Source: Acidobacteria bacterium 13_2_20CM_57_17
Lineage (GTDB): Bacteria; Acidobacteriota; Terriglobia; Acidiferrales; UBA7541
Assembly: GCA_001914785.1 (NCBI GenBank)
Contig: MNDE01000117.1
Span: forward strand, 1-58,171
Direction: 5' to 3'
DNA: 58,171 bases
Positions within the stretch are counted from its first letter, which is position 1. Every line of letters starts with the position of its first letter. The notes below the pieces were generated by a model. It was given only the letters and a program-made list of their open reading frames with translations, was not told where the DNA came from and did not search any database. Positions 8,654 through 17,078 of the stretch are shown piece by piece. Position numbers and translations under genes: made by a program.

Positions 8654-9914
8654 GAACGGGCGCGTGATCGACCGGGCGTCGAAGACGGACGCGAGCCTCG
8701 ACGTGCTGCTGGACGGGGAGAGAATAAAAGAGGTCGCGCCCGCGGGAAAGATAGCCGCGCCACAGGGCACAGAAGTTTTTGACGCGACGGGACTGATCGT
8801 CGCGCCGGGATTTATTGATCTTCACGTTCATTTGCGCGAGCCCGGGCAGGAATCTTCCGAAACCATCGAGACGGGCACGCGGGCGGCGGCACGCGGCGGA
8901 TTCACCGCGGTTTGCTGCATGCCAAACACGAAACCGGTGAACGACAATGCATCGGTGACGCGATTCATTCTGGACCGCGCGAAAGCGGGCGGGAGCGTGC
9001 GCGTGTGGCCGATTGGCGCGGCGTCCGTGGGGAGCAAAGGCGAGGCGATTGCGGAAATCGCGGCGATGAAAGAAGCGGGGATCGTGGCGGTTTCGGACGA
9101 TGGAAAACCGATCGCGACGGCGAAGCTGGCGCGGCAGGTGATGGATTATTGCCGGTCGCTGGACCTTCCAGTGATTGAACATTCGGAAGATGTTTCGCTG
9201 GCGGCGGGCGCGGTGATGCGCGAAGGAGTGACTTCGACACGGCTGGGATTGCCCGGGATGCCGGCGGCGGCGGAGTCGGTTTGCGTGGCGCGCGACGTGC
9301 AGCTTGCGGAATTGACCGGGGCGAGGCTGCATGTGGCGCATCTTTCGGCGAAGGCTTCGCTGGAGCAAGTGCGCTGGGCGAAGTCGCGCGGACTGCGCGT
9401 GAGCTGCGAAGTTACGCCGCATCACTTCACATTGCTTGATGAGGACGTGCAGTACGATTCGAAATTCAAGATGAATCCGCCGCTGGCGGCGCGGGAAGAC
9501 CGCGAGGCGCTGCTCGCTGGCTTGGCGGACGGAACGGTGGATGCGATTGCAACGGACCACGCGCCGCACGAGCCCGCGTTGAAAGACGTGGAGTTCGATC
9601 GCGCCCCGTTTGGGATTCTCGGATTTGAAACGGCGCTGGCGCTGGCGTTGGAACAACTGGTGCAGAGTGGGCGGCTTTCGCTGATGCGTATGGTAGAGCT
9701 ATTCACGGCGGGTCCAGCGCGCGTGCTGGGCATCGAGCGAAAGATCGCCGCAGGCCAGCCCGGCGACCTAACCATTTTTTCAGTGAATCACTCATGGACC
9801 TACCATGTCAAAGAATCGCCGAGCAGATCGCGGAACTCGCCGTTCGACGGGCGGGCGTTCAAAGGCGGGCCGATGGCGACTGTCGTTGCTGGCCGCGTCG
9901 TCCATAAGCAATAA
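8640..9914 (+). CDS. pyrC: Dihydroorotase, class I
   Basis: PyrC cyclises carbamoyl-aspartate to dihydroorotate. The 424-residue class I form is recognised from FIDLHVHLREPGQE (His62 and His64 as zinc ligands), VIEHSEDV, the HVAHLSAK metal segment and ATDHAPHEP near residue 302. It overlaps the end of pyrB by 14 bp and closes the operon. A thiD gene converges on it from the right; no convincing terminator lies in the 71-bp gap. The product supplies the substrate for PyrD encoded 4 kb to the left. Confidence 0.95.
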   Translation: MLLIKNGRVIDRASKTDASLDVLLDGERIKEVAPAGKIAAPQGTEVFDATGLIVAPGFIDLHVHLREPGQESSETIETGTRAAARGGFTAVCCMPNTKPVNDNASVTRFILDRAKAGGSVRVWPIGAASVGSKGEAIAEIAAMKEAGIVAVSDDGKPIATAKLARQVMDYCRSLDLPVIEHSEDVSLAAGAVMREGVTSTRLGLPGMPAAAESVCVARDVQLAELTGARLHVAHLSAKASLEQVRWAKSRGLRVSCEVTPHHFTLLDEDVQYDSKFKMNPPLAAREDREALLAGLADGTVDAIATDHAPHEPALKDVEFDRAPFGILGFETALALALEQLVQSGRLSLMRMVELFTAGPARVLGIERKIAAGQPGDLTIFSVNHSWTYHVKESPSRSRNSPFDGRAFKGGPMATVVAGRVVHKQ

Positions 9915-9922
9915 GAAAACAA

Positions 9923-9949
9923 ACGCAGAGACACAGAAACCGCAGAGAA
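9923..9949. repeat. Low-complexity CGCAGAG/ACACAGA-type repeat
   Basis: The gap between convergent pyrC and thiD contains a purine-rich stretch built of CGCAGAG and ACACAGA-like words, ending in a second CGCAGAG copy. Such short repeats are often dispersed in genomes. Nothing else is seen in this gap. Confidence 0.3.
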
Positions 9950-9985
9950 GTGCCTTGCGGTCCCGACTCCGCTACGTTCCAAAAC

Positions 9986-10870
9986 TCAGTGGGCAGCGGG
10001 TTCGGCGGCGGGGTGCATGCCGTGCTGGGGAACTTCGTGGATGCCGCGAGCGGGCGGCTCGATGCGCTGGCGATAGAAATGATCGAGCGGGACGCGGCCC
10101 TTGCCGACGGGATAGCCCTTTTCGATGGCCTTGGTGACGTAGGCCTTGGCCAGCGTGGCCGCCTCGAACAGCGCGCGCCCAGCGGCAAGCTGCGCGGCAA
10201 ATGCGGAGGCAAACGTACACCCCGTGCCGTGCGGAGTCTCTTCTTTCACGCGGTCACCGGCTAGTTGAAAGATTTCCGTGCCGTCAAAAAGAACGTCATT
10301 GGCGCGCTCCATGTGGCCGCCCTTGACGATTACCGCGCGCGCACCCATCTCGACGATCTTGCGCGCGGCGGCTTCCATGTCCGCGACGTCTTTGATCGTC
10401 AGCCCGGTGAGAACTTCGGCTTCGGGAACGTTCGGGGTGATGACGCTGGCGCGCTTCAGGAGTTCAGTGGCGACGTATTTGATGCCGGCGGCGTCGAGGA
10501 GCTCCGCGCCGCTCGAAGATTTCATCACCGGATCGTGCACGACGTGGGCAAACTTGTGCGCGTCAAGGAATTCCGCGACCACCACGGCGTTGCCGCGATT
10601 GCCGAGCATTCCGATTTTTACCGCAGCGATCTCGCAATCCTTGGCCAGGGCTTCGAGTTGCGCGCGCAATTCCGCGCTAGGTGTGTTATGGACAGATTCC
10701 ACGCCTTGCGTGTTCTGCACGGTGAGAGAAGTGATCGCGGCGACGCCGTAGCAGCCGTGCGCGGCAAAAGTTTTCAGGTCGGCAGCGGTGCCCGCGCCGC
10801 AGGAAGGGTCAAAACCCGCGATCGTCAGCAGGATTGGCGGCGCCGGGTGGCCGTGTCCGTTCGTACTCAT
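9986..10870 (-). CDS. thiD: Hydroxymethylpyrimidine / phosphomethylpyrimidine kinase
   Basis: ThiD phosphorylates HMP and HMP-P to HMP-PP for thiamine synthesis. The 294 residues show the ribokinase-like ThiD signature: TIAGFDPSCGAGTAADLKT (about 17-35), the GVAAITSLTVQNTQ segment, the KSSSGAELL region and the anion-hole/catalytic PHGTGCTFASAFAA near 235. A C-terminal tail of about 30 residues runs past the usual end. It stands alone on the minus strand, converging with pyrC. thiE is 12 kb away, so thiamine genes are scattered here. Confidence 0.93.
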   Translation of the reverse strand: MSTNGHGHPAPPILLTIAGFDPSCGAGTAADLKTFAAHGCYGVAAITSLTVQNTQGVESVHNTPSAELRAQLEALAKDCEIAAVKIGMLGNRGNAVVVAEFLDAHKFAHVVHDPVMKSSSGAELLDAAGIKYVATELLKRASVITPNVPEAEVLTGLTIKDVADMEAAARKIVEMGARAVIVKGGHMERANDVLFDGTEIFQLAGDRVKEETPHGTGCTFASAFAAQLAAGRALFEAATLAKAYVTKAIEKGYPVGKGRVPLDHFYRQRIEPPARGIHEVPQHGMHPAAEPAAH

Positions 10871-11062
10871 CGTTCTTTCTTACTCCAACTACGAAAATAG
10901 CCGGTCTCGTCGACAAAACGGACCGGCATCTGGGAATGTACGCGCGCGGAATCTCCAACGCAAGGAAAAATTTGAAGTTTGAGAGGCGGCCTCGACGTCC
11001 GACGACTTCTTCCAGAAGAGTTAGCGAAGAAAAATCCACCCCTTAGACTTTTGAACTAGAGT

Positions 11063-12385
11063 TCACGGGAACAAGCCGCGGACGAGGGTGGCTTCGGAGA
11101 CACGGCTGACGGCGAGAATCATGGCGCCGGCGCGCGGAGGAACGTGATGCTTGCGCATGGTGTCTACCATTTCGTGGAAGGCGCGTGTCATGATCTTCTG
11201 AAGGCGCGCGTTGACTTCGTCCGCGTCCCACATGAGGCCTTCCTGGTTCTGGACCCACTCAAAGTAGCTGACGGTGACGCCGCCGGCGTTGGCGAGAATG
11301 TCCGGCAGCACGATGACGCCGCGGCGCGCGAGGATTTCATCGGCGTGCGGAGTGGTGGGGCCGTTGGCGGCTTCGGCGACGATGCGGGCTTTGACGGCTT
11401 CGGCATTGTGGAGAGTGATCACATTTTCGAGCGCCGCTGGAATGAGGATGTCGCACTTCATGGTGAGCAACTCGTCGTTGGTGATGCGCGAGGCGCCGGG
11501 CATGCCGACGACCGTACCGGAACGTTCCTTATACCGGATGGCTTTGATGGGATCAATGCCGCGGGAATTGGTGACGCCGCCGCGAGTGTCGCTTAGAGCG
11601 ACGATTTTTGCTTTCTTTTCAGCGAAGAGGCGGGCGGCGGTGGCACCGGCGTTGCCGAATCCCTGAATCGCGACCGTAGCGCCGCGGAGTGATATTTTCT
11701 TCAGCTTGCAGGCTTCTTCGACGACGTAGAGCAAGCCGCGCGCGGTGGCTTCCCCGCGCCCCTCCGAGCCGCCGATGGAGACAGGCTTGCCGGTGACGAC
11801 TCCGTGCGCGGAATGGCCAACGGTCATGGCGTAGGTGTCCATGATCCAAGCCATCGTTTGCGCGTCGGTATAAACGTCCGGGGCGGGAATGTCCTGCGAC
11901 GGACCGATGATGGGCAGTATTTCGCTGGCATAGCGGCGCGTCATGCGTTCAAGCTCGCTCTTGGACATGCGCTTGGGGTCGCAAACCACGCCGCCCTTGG
12001 CTCCGCCAAACGGAACGCTGACGGTGGCGGTCTTCCAGGTCATCCAAGCCGCGAGCGCCTTTACTTCATCCAGCGTGACATTGGGATGGAAGCGAATGCC
12101 GCCTTTGCCGGGCCCGCGCGACACGTTGTGCTGCACACGGTAGCCGGTGAAGACTTTCACCTGGCCGTTGTCCATCTTCGTGGGCAAGGAAACTTCCAGC
12201 ACGCGCTTGGGAGTGCGCAAAATTTGCCGCAGGCCAAGATCGAGCTTCAGGAATTCGGCAGCCATGTCGAACTGAATCTGCGCGATGCGAAAAGGGTTCA
12301 GATCCTCGCGGGGAGCGATGCGGGGCACCATGGGCGGCACGCCTATCTGTCTTGTCGGGGTTGTGGGCTTTGCGACCGTGGCCAT
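11063..12385 (-). CDS. gdhA: Glu/Leu/Phe/Val dehydrogenase (glutamate dehydrogenase)
   Basis: This is a 440-residue NAD(P)-dependent dehydrogenase interconverting glutamate and 2-oxoglutarate plus ammonia. The glycine-rich substrate segment GPGKGGIRFHP, the catalytic Lys region (VPFGGAKGGV), the Rossmann motif AIQGFGNAG and the ANGPTTPHAD segment are all present. Length and motifs match hexameric GDH. The ATG at 12385 has GAAAGGA about 7 nt upstream and encodes a Pro/Thr-rich N-terminus. The 190 bp to thiD hold only a weak 6-bp inverted repeat. Leucine-type specificity is possible, because the family is hard to split by sequence. Confidence 0.92.
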   Translation of the reverse strand: MATVAKPTTPTRQIGVPPMVPRIAPREDLNPFRIAQIQFDMAAEFLKLDLGLRQILRTPKRVLEVSLPTKMDNGQVKVFTGYRVQHNVSRGPGKGGIRFHPNVTLDEVKALAAWMTWKTATVSVPFGGAKGGVVCDPKRMSKSELERMTRRYASEILPIIGPSQDIPAPDVYTDAQTMAWIMDTYAMTVGHSAHGVVTGKPVSIGGSEGRGEATARGLLYVVEEACKLKKISLRGATVAIQGFGNAGATAARLFAEKKAKIVALSDTRGGVTNSRGIDPIKAIRYKERSGTVVGMPGASRITNDELLTMKCDILIPAALENVITLHNAEAVKARIVAEAANGPTTPHADEILARRGVIVLPDILANAGGVTVSYFEWVQNQEGLMWDADEVNARLQKIMTRAFHEMVDTMRKHHVPPRAGAMILAVSRVSEATLVRGLFP

Positions 12386-12416
12386 TGGCGTCGGTCCTTT
12401 CGTCTACTCGATTTGT

Positions 12417-12445
12417 CTGATAAACGCTGTTTTCACTTGGCCCAA
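12417..12445 (-). promoter_or_regulatory. Possible gdhA promoter
   Basis: On the minus strand TTGGGC (12440-12445) and TATCAG (12417-12422) are 17 bp apart, about 32 bp upstream of the gdhA start. Each hexamer matches only part of the consensus. Confidence 0.3.
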
Positions 12446-12467
12446 GTTCCGTTCATCGAAATTCTGG

Positions 12468-12779
12468 TTATCCGTTCGCCGCAAGTTTCTTCGAATTAAC
12501 GGCATACGCGTCGCGGCAGGCAGTAGAGCAAAAGTGCACAAGCTCACCTCCGTCACGGAACGGAATGGAACGCGTTTCGTCGACGTGCATTCCACATACA
12601 GGATCGCGCACCAACCGGCGTGCCGCCGTCGGAGTATCGATAGAAGCTTCGGCAGCCTGCGGGCCAGGAGCCGTGTCATTCCGGAGCATGCCGCCGACGA
12701 TGCGGCGCAAGAGCCGCAATCCCCAGGAGAGGACGAGCAGCCAAAACAGAAATCTCACGATGCGAGCAAGAAAGTTCAT
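12468..12779 (-). CDS. Small membrane-anchored YHS/TRASH-like metal-binding protein
   Basis: The 103-residue product has an N-terminal transmembrane segment (about 5-22). A C-terminal cysteine module follows: DPVCGMHVDE near 59-68, then a run to FCSTACRDAY. That CxxM...C...C pattern is typical of YHS/TRASH-like domains that bind metals in transport or sensing proteins. It resembles the small PP0621-type conserved proteins. It stands alone between gdhA and serS, with a plausible promoter 63-92 bp upstream. A function in metal handling is an inference from the cysteine pattern only. Confidence 0.75.
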   Translation of the reverse strand: MNFLARIVRFLFWLLVLSWGLRLLRRIVGGMLRNDTAPGPQAAEASIDTPTAARRLVRDPVCGMHVDETRSIPFRDGGELVHFCSTACRDAYAVNSKKLAANG

Positions 12780-12841
12780 CTTAATGATTGTGAGCTAAAC
12801 GGCCGATTTTGCCTAATCACCCTCGATGGGGCCGTGAGGGG

Positions 12842-12871
12842 AGTGTAAGCAAGGCGAAAAGGGCGCGTCAA
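12842..12871 (-). promoter_or_regulatory. Possible promoter for the YHS-like gene
   Basis: On the minus strand TTGACG (12866-12871) and TACACT (12842-12847) are separated by 18 bp. The predicted leader is about 55 nt. Confidence 0.4.
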
Positions 12872-13047
12872 ACGAAAAGGTGTGATTTCAAGGGGTTGCG
12901 AGGTGAATTGTGTTCTGCCTAGCTGGGAAAAAATGTGCCAGAATTAGGTTAAACTGTTTGCACACAATAAGTTACAGAAAATGTCTTGGTCATTTCGGTC
13001 CGGGAGGCCCGTTGACCCTAAAAGCGCAGACTGGGGACACTGCTGCA

Positions 13048-14325
13048 TCAACCCGCGACTGGGATGCGGTCGATGCCCATGTATGGGCGCAGGACTTCAG
13101 GGATCAAAATCGAGCCATCCGCCTGTTGATAGTTTTCCACGATGGCGATCCATGTGCGGCCGACAGCAAGCCCGGAACCATTTAGAGTATGAACGAAATC
13201 GCCCTTGCCGCCAGATTTCGGCTTGAAGCGAATCCCCGCGCGCCGCGCCTGAAACGCTTCGCAGTTCGAGCAGGAAGAAATCTCGCGGAATTCGTTGCTT
13301 GAGGGCAGCCAGACTTCGATGTCGTACGTTTTGGACGAAGCAAAGCCCATGTCGCCGGTACACAACAGAACGGTGCGATAGTGCAAGCCGAGCTTCTGGA
13401 GAATAACCTCAGCATTTCTTGTCAAGGATTCGTGCTCTTCGTAGCTTTTTTCCGGATGCGTGAACTTGAACAGCTCGACTTTCTGAAATTGATGCTGGCG
13501 GAGAATGCCGCGCGTGTCTTTGCCGGCGGCGCCGGCTTCGGAGCGGAAGCAAGCCGTCCAGGCGGTAACGTGGATGGGGAGTTTTTCCTCGGGGACTGTC
13601 TCGTCCCGGTAGAGATTGTGGAGCTCAACTTCGGAAGTGGGCGTCAGCCAAAAGTCGGTGTTTTCGAGCTTGAAGAGATCGGCGGCAAATTTCGGCAACT
13701 GGCCCGCGCCGGTGAGCGACGCAGTGTTTACCAGGAAGGGCGGCAGAATTTCCGTGTAGCCATGCTCGCGGGTGTGGACGTCGAGGAAAAAGTTGGAGAG
13801 GGCGCGTTCGAGGCGCGCTCCCCAGCCTTTGTAAACGGCAAAGCGCGCCCCCGTGATTTTCGTGGCAACCGCGAGATCGAGAATTCCGGCTCTTTCGCCG
13901 ACTTCCCAGTGGGGCTTTGGCGCGAAATCGAATTTAGGAGGCGCACCCCAGCGGCGGACTTCTTTGTTGTCGGCTGCGCTTGTACCCACGGGCACGGAAG
14001 AATGCGGAATATTGGGGATAGCGAGGAGAAGTTCGCGCTGCGTGGCGTCGAGTTCGGCTATGCGCTCATCGGATTGCTTGATGCGCTCCGAAACCTGCTT
14101 CATTTCAGCGATGATGGAGTCGGCGTTTTTCTTCTCCTTCTTGAGGCGGGCGATTTCTTCGCTGGCCTTGTTGCGCTGTGCTTTGAGCTGCTCCGTCGCG
14201 GTGATGAGTTCGCGGCGCTCCTTGTCGAGCTTACGAAAAGCGTCCAGGTCCAAAGCGGCGCCGCGCTTCTTCGCCATTTCGGCGAAGACTTCGAGGTGGT
14301 CTCTGAAATAGTTCAGGTCATGCAT
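13048..14325 (-). CDS. serS: Seryl-tRNA synthetase
   Basis: SerRS charges tRNA(Ser), and also tRNA(Sec) in organisms with SelB, as here. The 425 residues begin with the N-terminal tRNA-binding coiled coil (about 28-100, rich in Lys/Glu heptads). Class II motifs follow: motif 2 around [16 protein letters not shown] and motif 3 [11 protein letters not shown] near 385. Length is standard. It stands alone on the minus strand, 87 bp from the end of the alpha/beta hydrolase gene upstream. A small hairpin (12997-13017) lies about 30 bp past its stop, without a T-tract. Confidence 0.96.
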   Translation of the reverse strand: MHDLNYFRDHLEVFAEMAKKRGAALDLDAFRKLDKERRELITATEQLKAQRNKASEEIARLKKEKKNADSIIAEMKQVSERIKQSDERIAELDATQRELLLAIPNIPHSSVPVGTSAADNKEVRRWGAPPKFDFAPKPHWEVGERAGILDLAVATKITGARFAVYKGWGARLERALSNFFLDVHTREHGYTEILPPFLVNTASLTGAGQLPKFAADLFKLENTDFWLTPTSEVELHNLYRDETVPEEKLPIHVTAWTACFRSEAGAAGKDTRGILRQHQFQKVELFKFTHPEKSYEEHESLTRNAEVILQKLGLHYRTVLLCTGDMGFASSKTYDIEVWLPSSNEFREISSCSNCEAFQARRAGIRFKPKSGGKGDFVHTLNGSGLAVGRTWIAIVENYQQADGSILIPEVLRPYMGIDRIPVAG

Positions 14326-14412
14326 GGCGTTGGAAGGATACCGTAATCCGCATGGCCCTTGTAGCGCGGGGCTCCCAATTCCGGTTTCAGTGGTCCAGTT
14401 GCGTCGAGATCC

Positions 14413-15288
14413 TCAGTGCTCTGGGAGATGCAGGATGAAATCTCCGAGCAAAGCATTGAACCGCCCTGCGTCATCGACAAACAACGCGTGACCGGCATCT
14501 TCGAAGAGTTCGACGCGCGCGGTAGGAATGGCGGCAACAATTGGGTCGGCGGCCATGCCCTTCAACTGCGCTTGGCACATCACGAGAACGGGCCTGTCGA
14601 CCTTGGCCAAGGCGGGCCGCCAGTCGGCACGGCTGATAGAGCTGACGCTGGCCGCGACGGCGCTGTCCGAGGGCATCTTGAGGGAAGCTGCGACGACGCG
14701 CTGGATGTACTCCTCGGTCTGGGGCTTCTTGTACATGCTGCGCACGAACTTCTCCGTGAATTCGCGGCGGTTAGTCTGGACCTGCTTGTACATTCCGACC
14801 ATGGTGGAGATGAACTGCGGATCTTGCTTGTCCCACGCAAACCCGTCTACGAGGACGTAGCCGCGGACGCGGCTCCCGCCAAATTGCTCGGCATAGGTGA
14901 GCAATTCCGGGACTCCGAGCGACCAGCCCACAAGGACGACATGATCGAGCTTGAGATGTTCGAGGAGTTCCTTGATGTCCTGGGCGCGACGCTCGCAAGA
15001 GTTGCCCTCCGTGGGCTTGTCAGAGTCGCCTTGCGACCTGGGGTCGAGGGCCACGACGTGAAAGTGTTCGGCAAAGTACTTGAATTGCGGGTCCCAAATC
15101 CAAGCGGGCATGCTCCAGCCTGGTTCAAGAAAGATGGCCGGCCCGCTGCCGGCTTCGAGATAGTGCAGCTTGACTCCATCAGAGGTTTTGAAAGAGCCGT
15201 CCTTGCCCTCGGCACCAAGAACAAGCGTGGGCGGTATCAGCAAAAGCGGTAACAAGAGAAAAAATTTACGCAACACGAGGCACCTCAC
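14413..15288 (-). CDS. Secreted alpha/beta hydrolase
   Basis: This 291-residue alpha/beta-hydrolase-fold protein has an N-terminal signal segment (about 7-26). The nucleophile elbow is VGWSLGV (Ser123), the oxyanion region is EPGWSMPAW, and the catalytic His is in DAGHALFVD near 270. Family members cleave esters, epoxides or C-C bonds; the substrate here is unknown. The start overlaps the end of the VOC gene by 23 bp (a GTG at codon 5 is an alternative), so the two are translationally coupled. Both are likely controlled by the adjacent divergent MarR gene. Confidence 0.85.
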   Translation of the reverse strand: MRCLVLRKFFLLLPLLLIPPTLVLGAEGKDGSFKTSDGVKLHYLEAGSGPAIFLEPGWSMPAWIWDPQFKYFAEHFHVVALDPRSQGDSDKPTEGNSCERRAQDIKELLEHLKLDHVVLVGWSLGVPELLTYAEQFGGSRVRGYVLVDGFAWDKQDPQFISTMVGMYKQVQTNRREFTEKFVRSMYKKPQTEEYIQRVVAASLKMPSDSAVAASVSSISRADWRPALAKVDRPVLVMCQAQLKGMAADPIVAAIPTARVELFEDAGHALFVDDAGRFNALLGDFILHLPEH

Positions 15289-15661
15289 TCATCAGCTCCA
15301 TGATATTCCCTTCCGAGTCCCGAAAGGCATTCATCCACAAATCATACGCCGGCATGGGGGCAATTAGGCGCGGTGGGGCTACAATTTGCACGCCTGCCTC
15401 CACAAGCCGCTGGTGAGCGACATTGAGATCGGGAACACGGAAGTACAGGATAGAGCTGGGATGATCCAGCTCGGGAGTTTCGGCGTGGCCGAGCATCAGC
15501 CGGACGCCGCCACAATCGAAGAAAGCGAGGTTGGGGGCGGTGAAGAGTAAGGGCAGCCCCAGCGTGTCACGGTAGAATGCGGTGGCGCGTGCCAGGTCGT
15601 GAACAATGATGGAAATTTGACCGATATTCTTGATGCCGAGGCTCGAAGCAGCGCTGCTCAT
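15266..15661 (-). CDS. VOC-superfamily (glyoxalase/dioxygenase-like) protein
   Basis: The 131-residue product has two beta-alpha-beta-beta-beta modules of the vicinal-oxygen-chelate fold (start IKNIGQISIIVHDL, end DSEGNIMELMSEV). The conserved Glu of the C-terminal strand is present, as is an early His. VOC proteins include glyoxalases, extradiol dioxygenases and drug-binding proteins; which one this is cannot be told from sequence. GGAGG lies 10 nt before the ATG. It is the first gene of a two-gene unit with the hydrolase and faces a MarR gene across a perfect palindrome. Confidence 0.85.
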   Translation of the reverse strand: MSSAASSLGIKNIGQISIIVHDLARATAFYRDTLGLPLLFTAPNLAFFDCGGVRLMLGHAETPELDHPSSILYFRVPDLNVAHQRLVEAGVQIVAPPRLIAPMPAYDLWMNAFRDSEGNIMELMSEVPRVA

Positions 15662-15686
15662 GAGTAGTTTACCTCCGGGAGCAATT

Positions 15687-15705
15687 TAGTTAGCATAGCT
15701 AACTA
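15687..15705. promoter_or_regulatory. Palindromic operator between the VOC/hydrolase operon and marR
   Basis: A perfect inverted repeat with 8-bp arms (15687-15694 and 15698-15705) and a 3-bp centre lies in the 50-bp divergent gap. It ends 7 bp before the MarR start codon. Size and symmetry fit a MarR dimer site. A perfect minus-strand TTGACA (15720-15725) lies inside the start of marR, so the site would sit over the -10 region of the VOC promoter. Confidence 0.6.
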
Positions 15706-15711
15706 TATTCT

Positions 15712-16167
15712 ATGACGGATGTCAAGTCCAAACGTCTCTCCGGCAGCGAGACATTCGAGGCCGCCGACCGGCTGCACTCCGCGGCCATTCATTTATTGAG
15801 ACGGTTGCGGGTGCGCGACCGCGAAAGCGGCGTTGGACCGGCGCAGCTTTCGGCGCTGTCCGTGCTGGTGCTGGGAGGAGGTCCACGCTCGCTCGGCGAG
15901 CTTGCGGAGGCGGAGCAAGTCCGCCCACCGACGATGAGCCGCATAGTCGCGGGCCTGGTGCGTGCCGGCCTGGTGCGCAGGGGCAAAACAGAAGACGGGC
16001 GCCGCGTACGGCTGGAAGCCACGGCGAAAGGTACCAGGATTCTCCAGGAAGGCCGCCGGCGGCGCGTGGAATCCCTAGCACAAGCCCTCTCCTCGCTCTC
16101 TAGCGAAGACCGGGAGAAGCTGAGCGCATTGATCGATCATCTCGAAAAAGTGATTCGGCATCTCTGA
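15712..16167 (+). CDS. MarR-family transcriptional regulator
   Basis: The 151-residue product has the MarR winged helix-turn-helix. The recognition region is LGELAEAEQVRPPTMSRIVA (about 62-81) and the wing is RRGKTEDGRRVRLEATAKG (about 88-107); helices at both ends serve dimerisation. MarR proteins usually repress a divergent operon and themselves and are released by small phenolic or electrophilic ligands. The divergent VOC/hydrolase operon and the palindrome just before this gene support that arrangement. No Shine-Dalgarno is visible, so the message may have a very short leader. Confidence 0.9.
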   Translation: MTDVKSKRLSGSETFEAADRLHSAAIHLLRRLRVRDRESGVGPAQLSALSVLVLGGGPRSLGELAEAEQVRPPTMSRIVAGLVRAGLVRRGKTEDGRRVRLEATAKGTRILQEGRRRRVESLAQALSSLSSEDREKLSALIDHLEKVIRHL

Positions 16168-17078
16168 CCTTAGTGCTTCCTCGGGGGTACTTCCGTACCA
16201 AGACAACGGCTGCGGCCGTGTCGGGAAGTACTGGAGAGAATGAATCCGGCGAGCTATCGACGGGGGATTCGGCAGAGAACAAACTGGCCAAGTAGTCGGG
16301 AGTTGTTTGGATTTTCTGGAGTAAGACCACTTTTGCTCCTGTGTGTCGTCCTGCTGCTCGCGAGCGCAACTGGACGGCAGAAAAACCAGACCCACTTCGG
16401 ATTACTGTTTCCTCCATCCCCACGCCCGGGCGGCCGGTCCCCCCATCGGCCGCTCATCTTTAATTTTAAGGCAGAAACAACAGCCCACTTACAAGCTCGG
16501 CCCTGATTTCCAATTTGGGGTCCAGTTTTGATGGATTCTGACGTTACCCAAGGTGGGAAGTTAGGTTAGGTACTTGCGGAATTTTGGACCAATCGTCCTG
16601 GCCGAGTCGCAAAGAAACTATCCAGAGGGAGCGTGGAAAAATGAAAAAGGGGGCTGGTGCAAGCCCCCTTTTCGTAATTGACGCCCCAAACCGGTAACCG
16701 AGTCGAGGATCGGTTCCGGCCACCCCGGGAAGCCAATCTTTTATGTTACTAATCAGAGAGCAAACCGCATGCCAGCGGCAAGTGTTCCACAGGGAACTTC
16801 AGAGTTGATTGAAAGTACAGCGTTTAGCCAGGGCGCCGGGCAATGGAAGCTAATGTTACACGAACGAATTCTACAAAATCCCACAGAATAACGGCCCTGC
16901 TCTCCATTCTTTGGGAGTGTATATAGTGGGTTTCCCCATACGGGACTTGCAGTCGGCCACGCATTGGTGATCACCGTGGGAGAACTAAAAGTGAAGCAAA
17001 TTGGAATATCGTTATTGCGGATTTCTAGTGAAAACCATCACCGCAAATTCATGTAAGCGTTTGTGGAAAAGATTACGC
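16168..17078. other. Long intergenic region without a recognisable gene
   Basis: These 911 bp separate marR from the end of glmM. Short open frames here have no family resemblance or convincing start and are not called. Two structures stand out: an 11-bp terminator-type hairpin at 16645-16672 and a second hairpin at 16691-16719 (10 bp with one bulge). The rest shows nothing I can name. An unrecognised structured RNA is possible but not supported. Confidence 0.5.
16645..16672. terminator. Bidirectional terminator-type hairpin
   Basis: An 11-bp perfect stem (16645-16655 with 16662-16672), A-rich on the left and T-rich on the right with five central G:C pairs and a 6-nt loop, would terminate transcription from either side. 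It lies between convergent marR and glmM. Confidence 0.6.

Noticed and set aside
8484..9656. A 390-codon minus-strand frame
   Set aside because: It is antisense to pyrB/pyrC, is very Arg/His-rich and has no family motif; it is a shadow of high-GC coding sequence.
13381..14346. A 321-codon plus-strand frame
   Set aside because: It is antisense to serS and has no recognisable domain or ribosome site.
16240..16506. An 88-codon frame with a hydrophobic stretch in the marR-glmM gap
   Set aside because: One Leu-rich run is not enough; there is no Shine-Dalgarno and the rest is low-complexity Pro/Arg.
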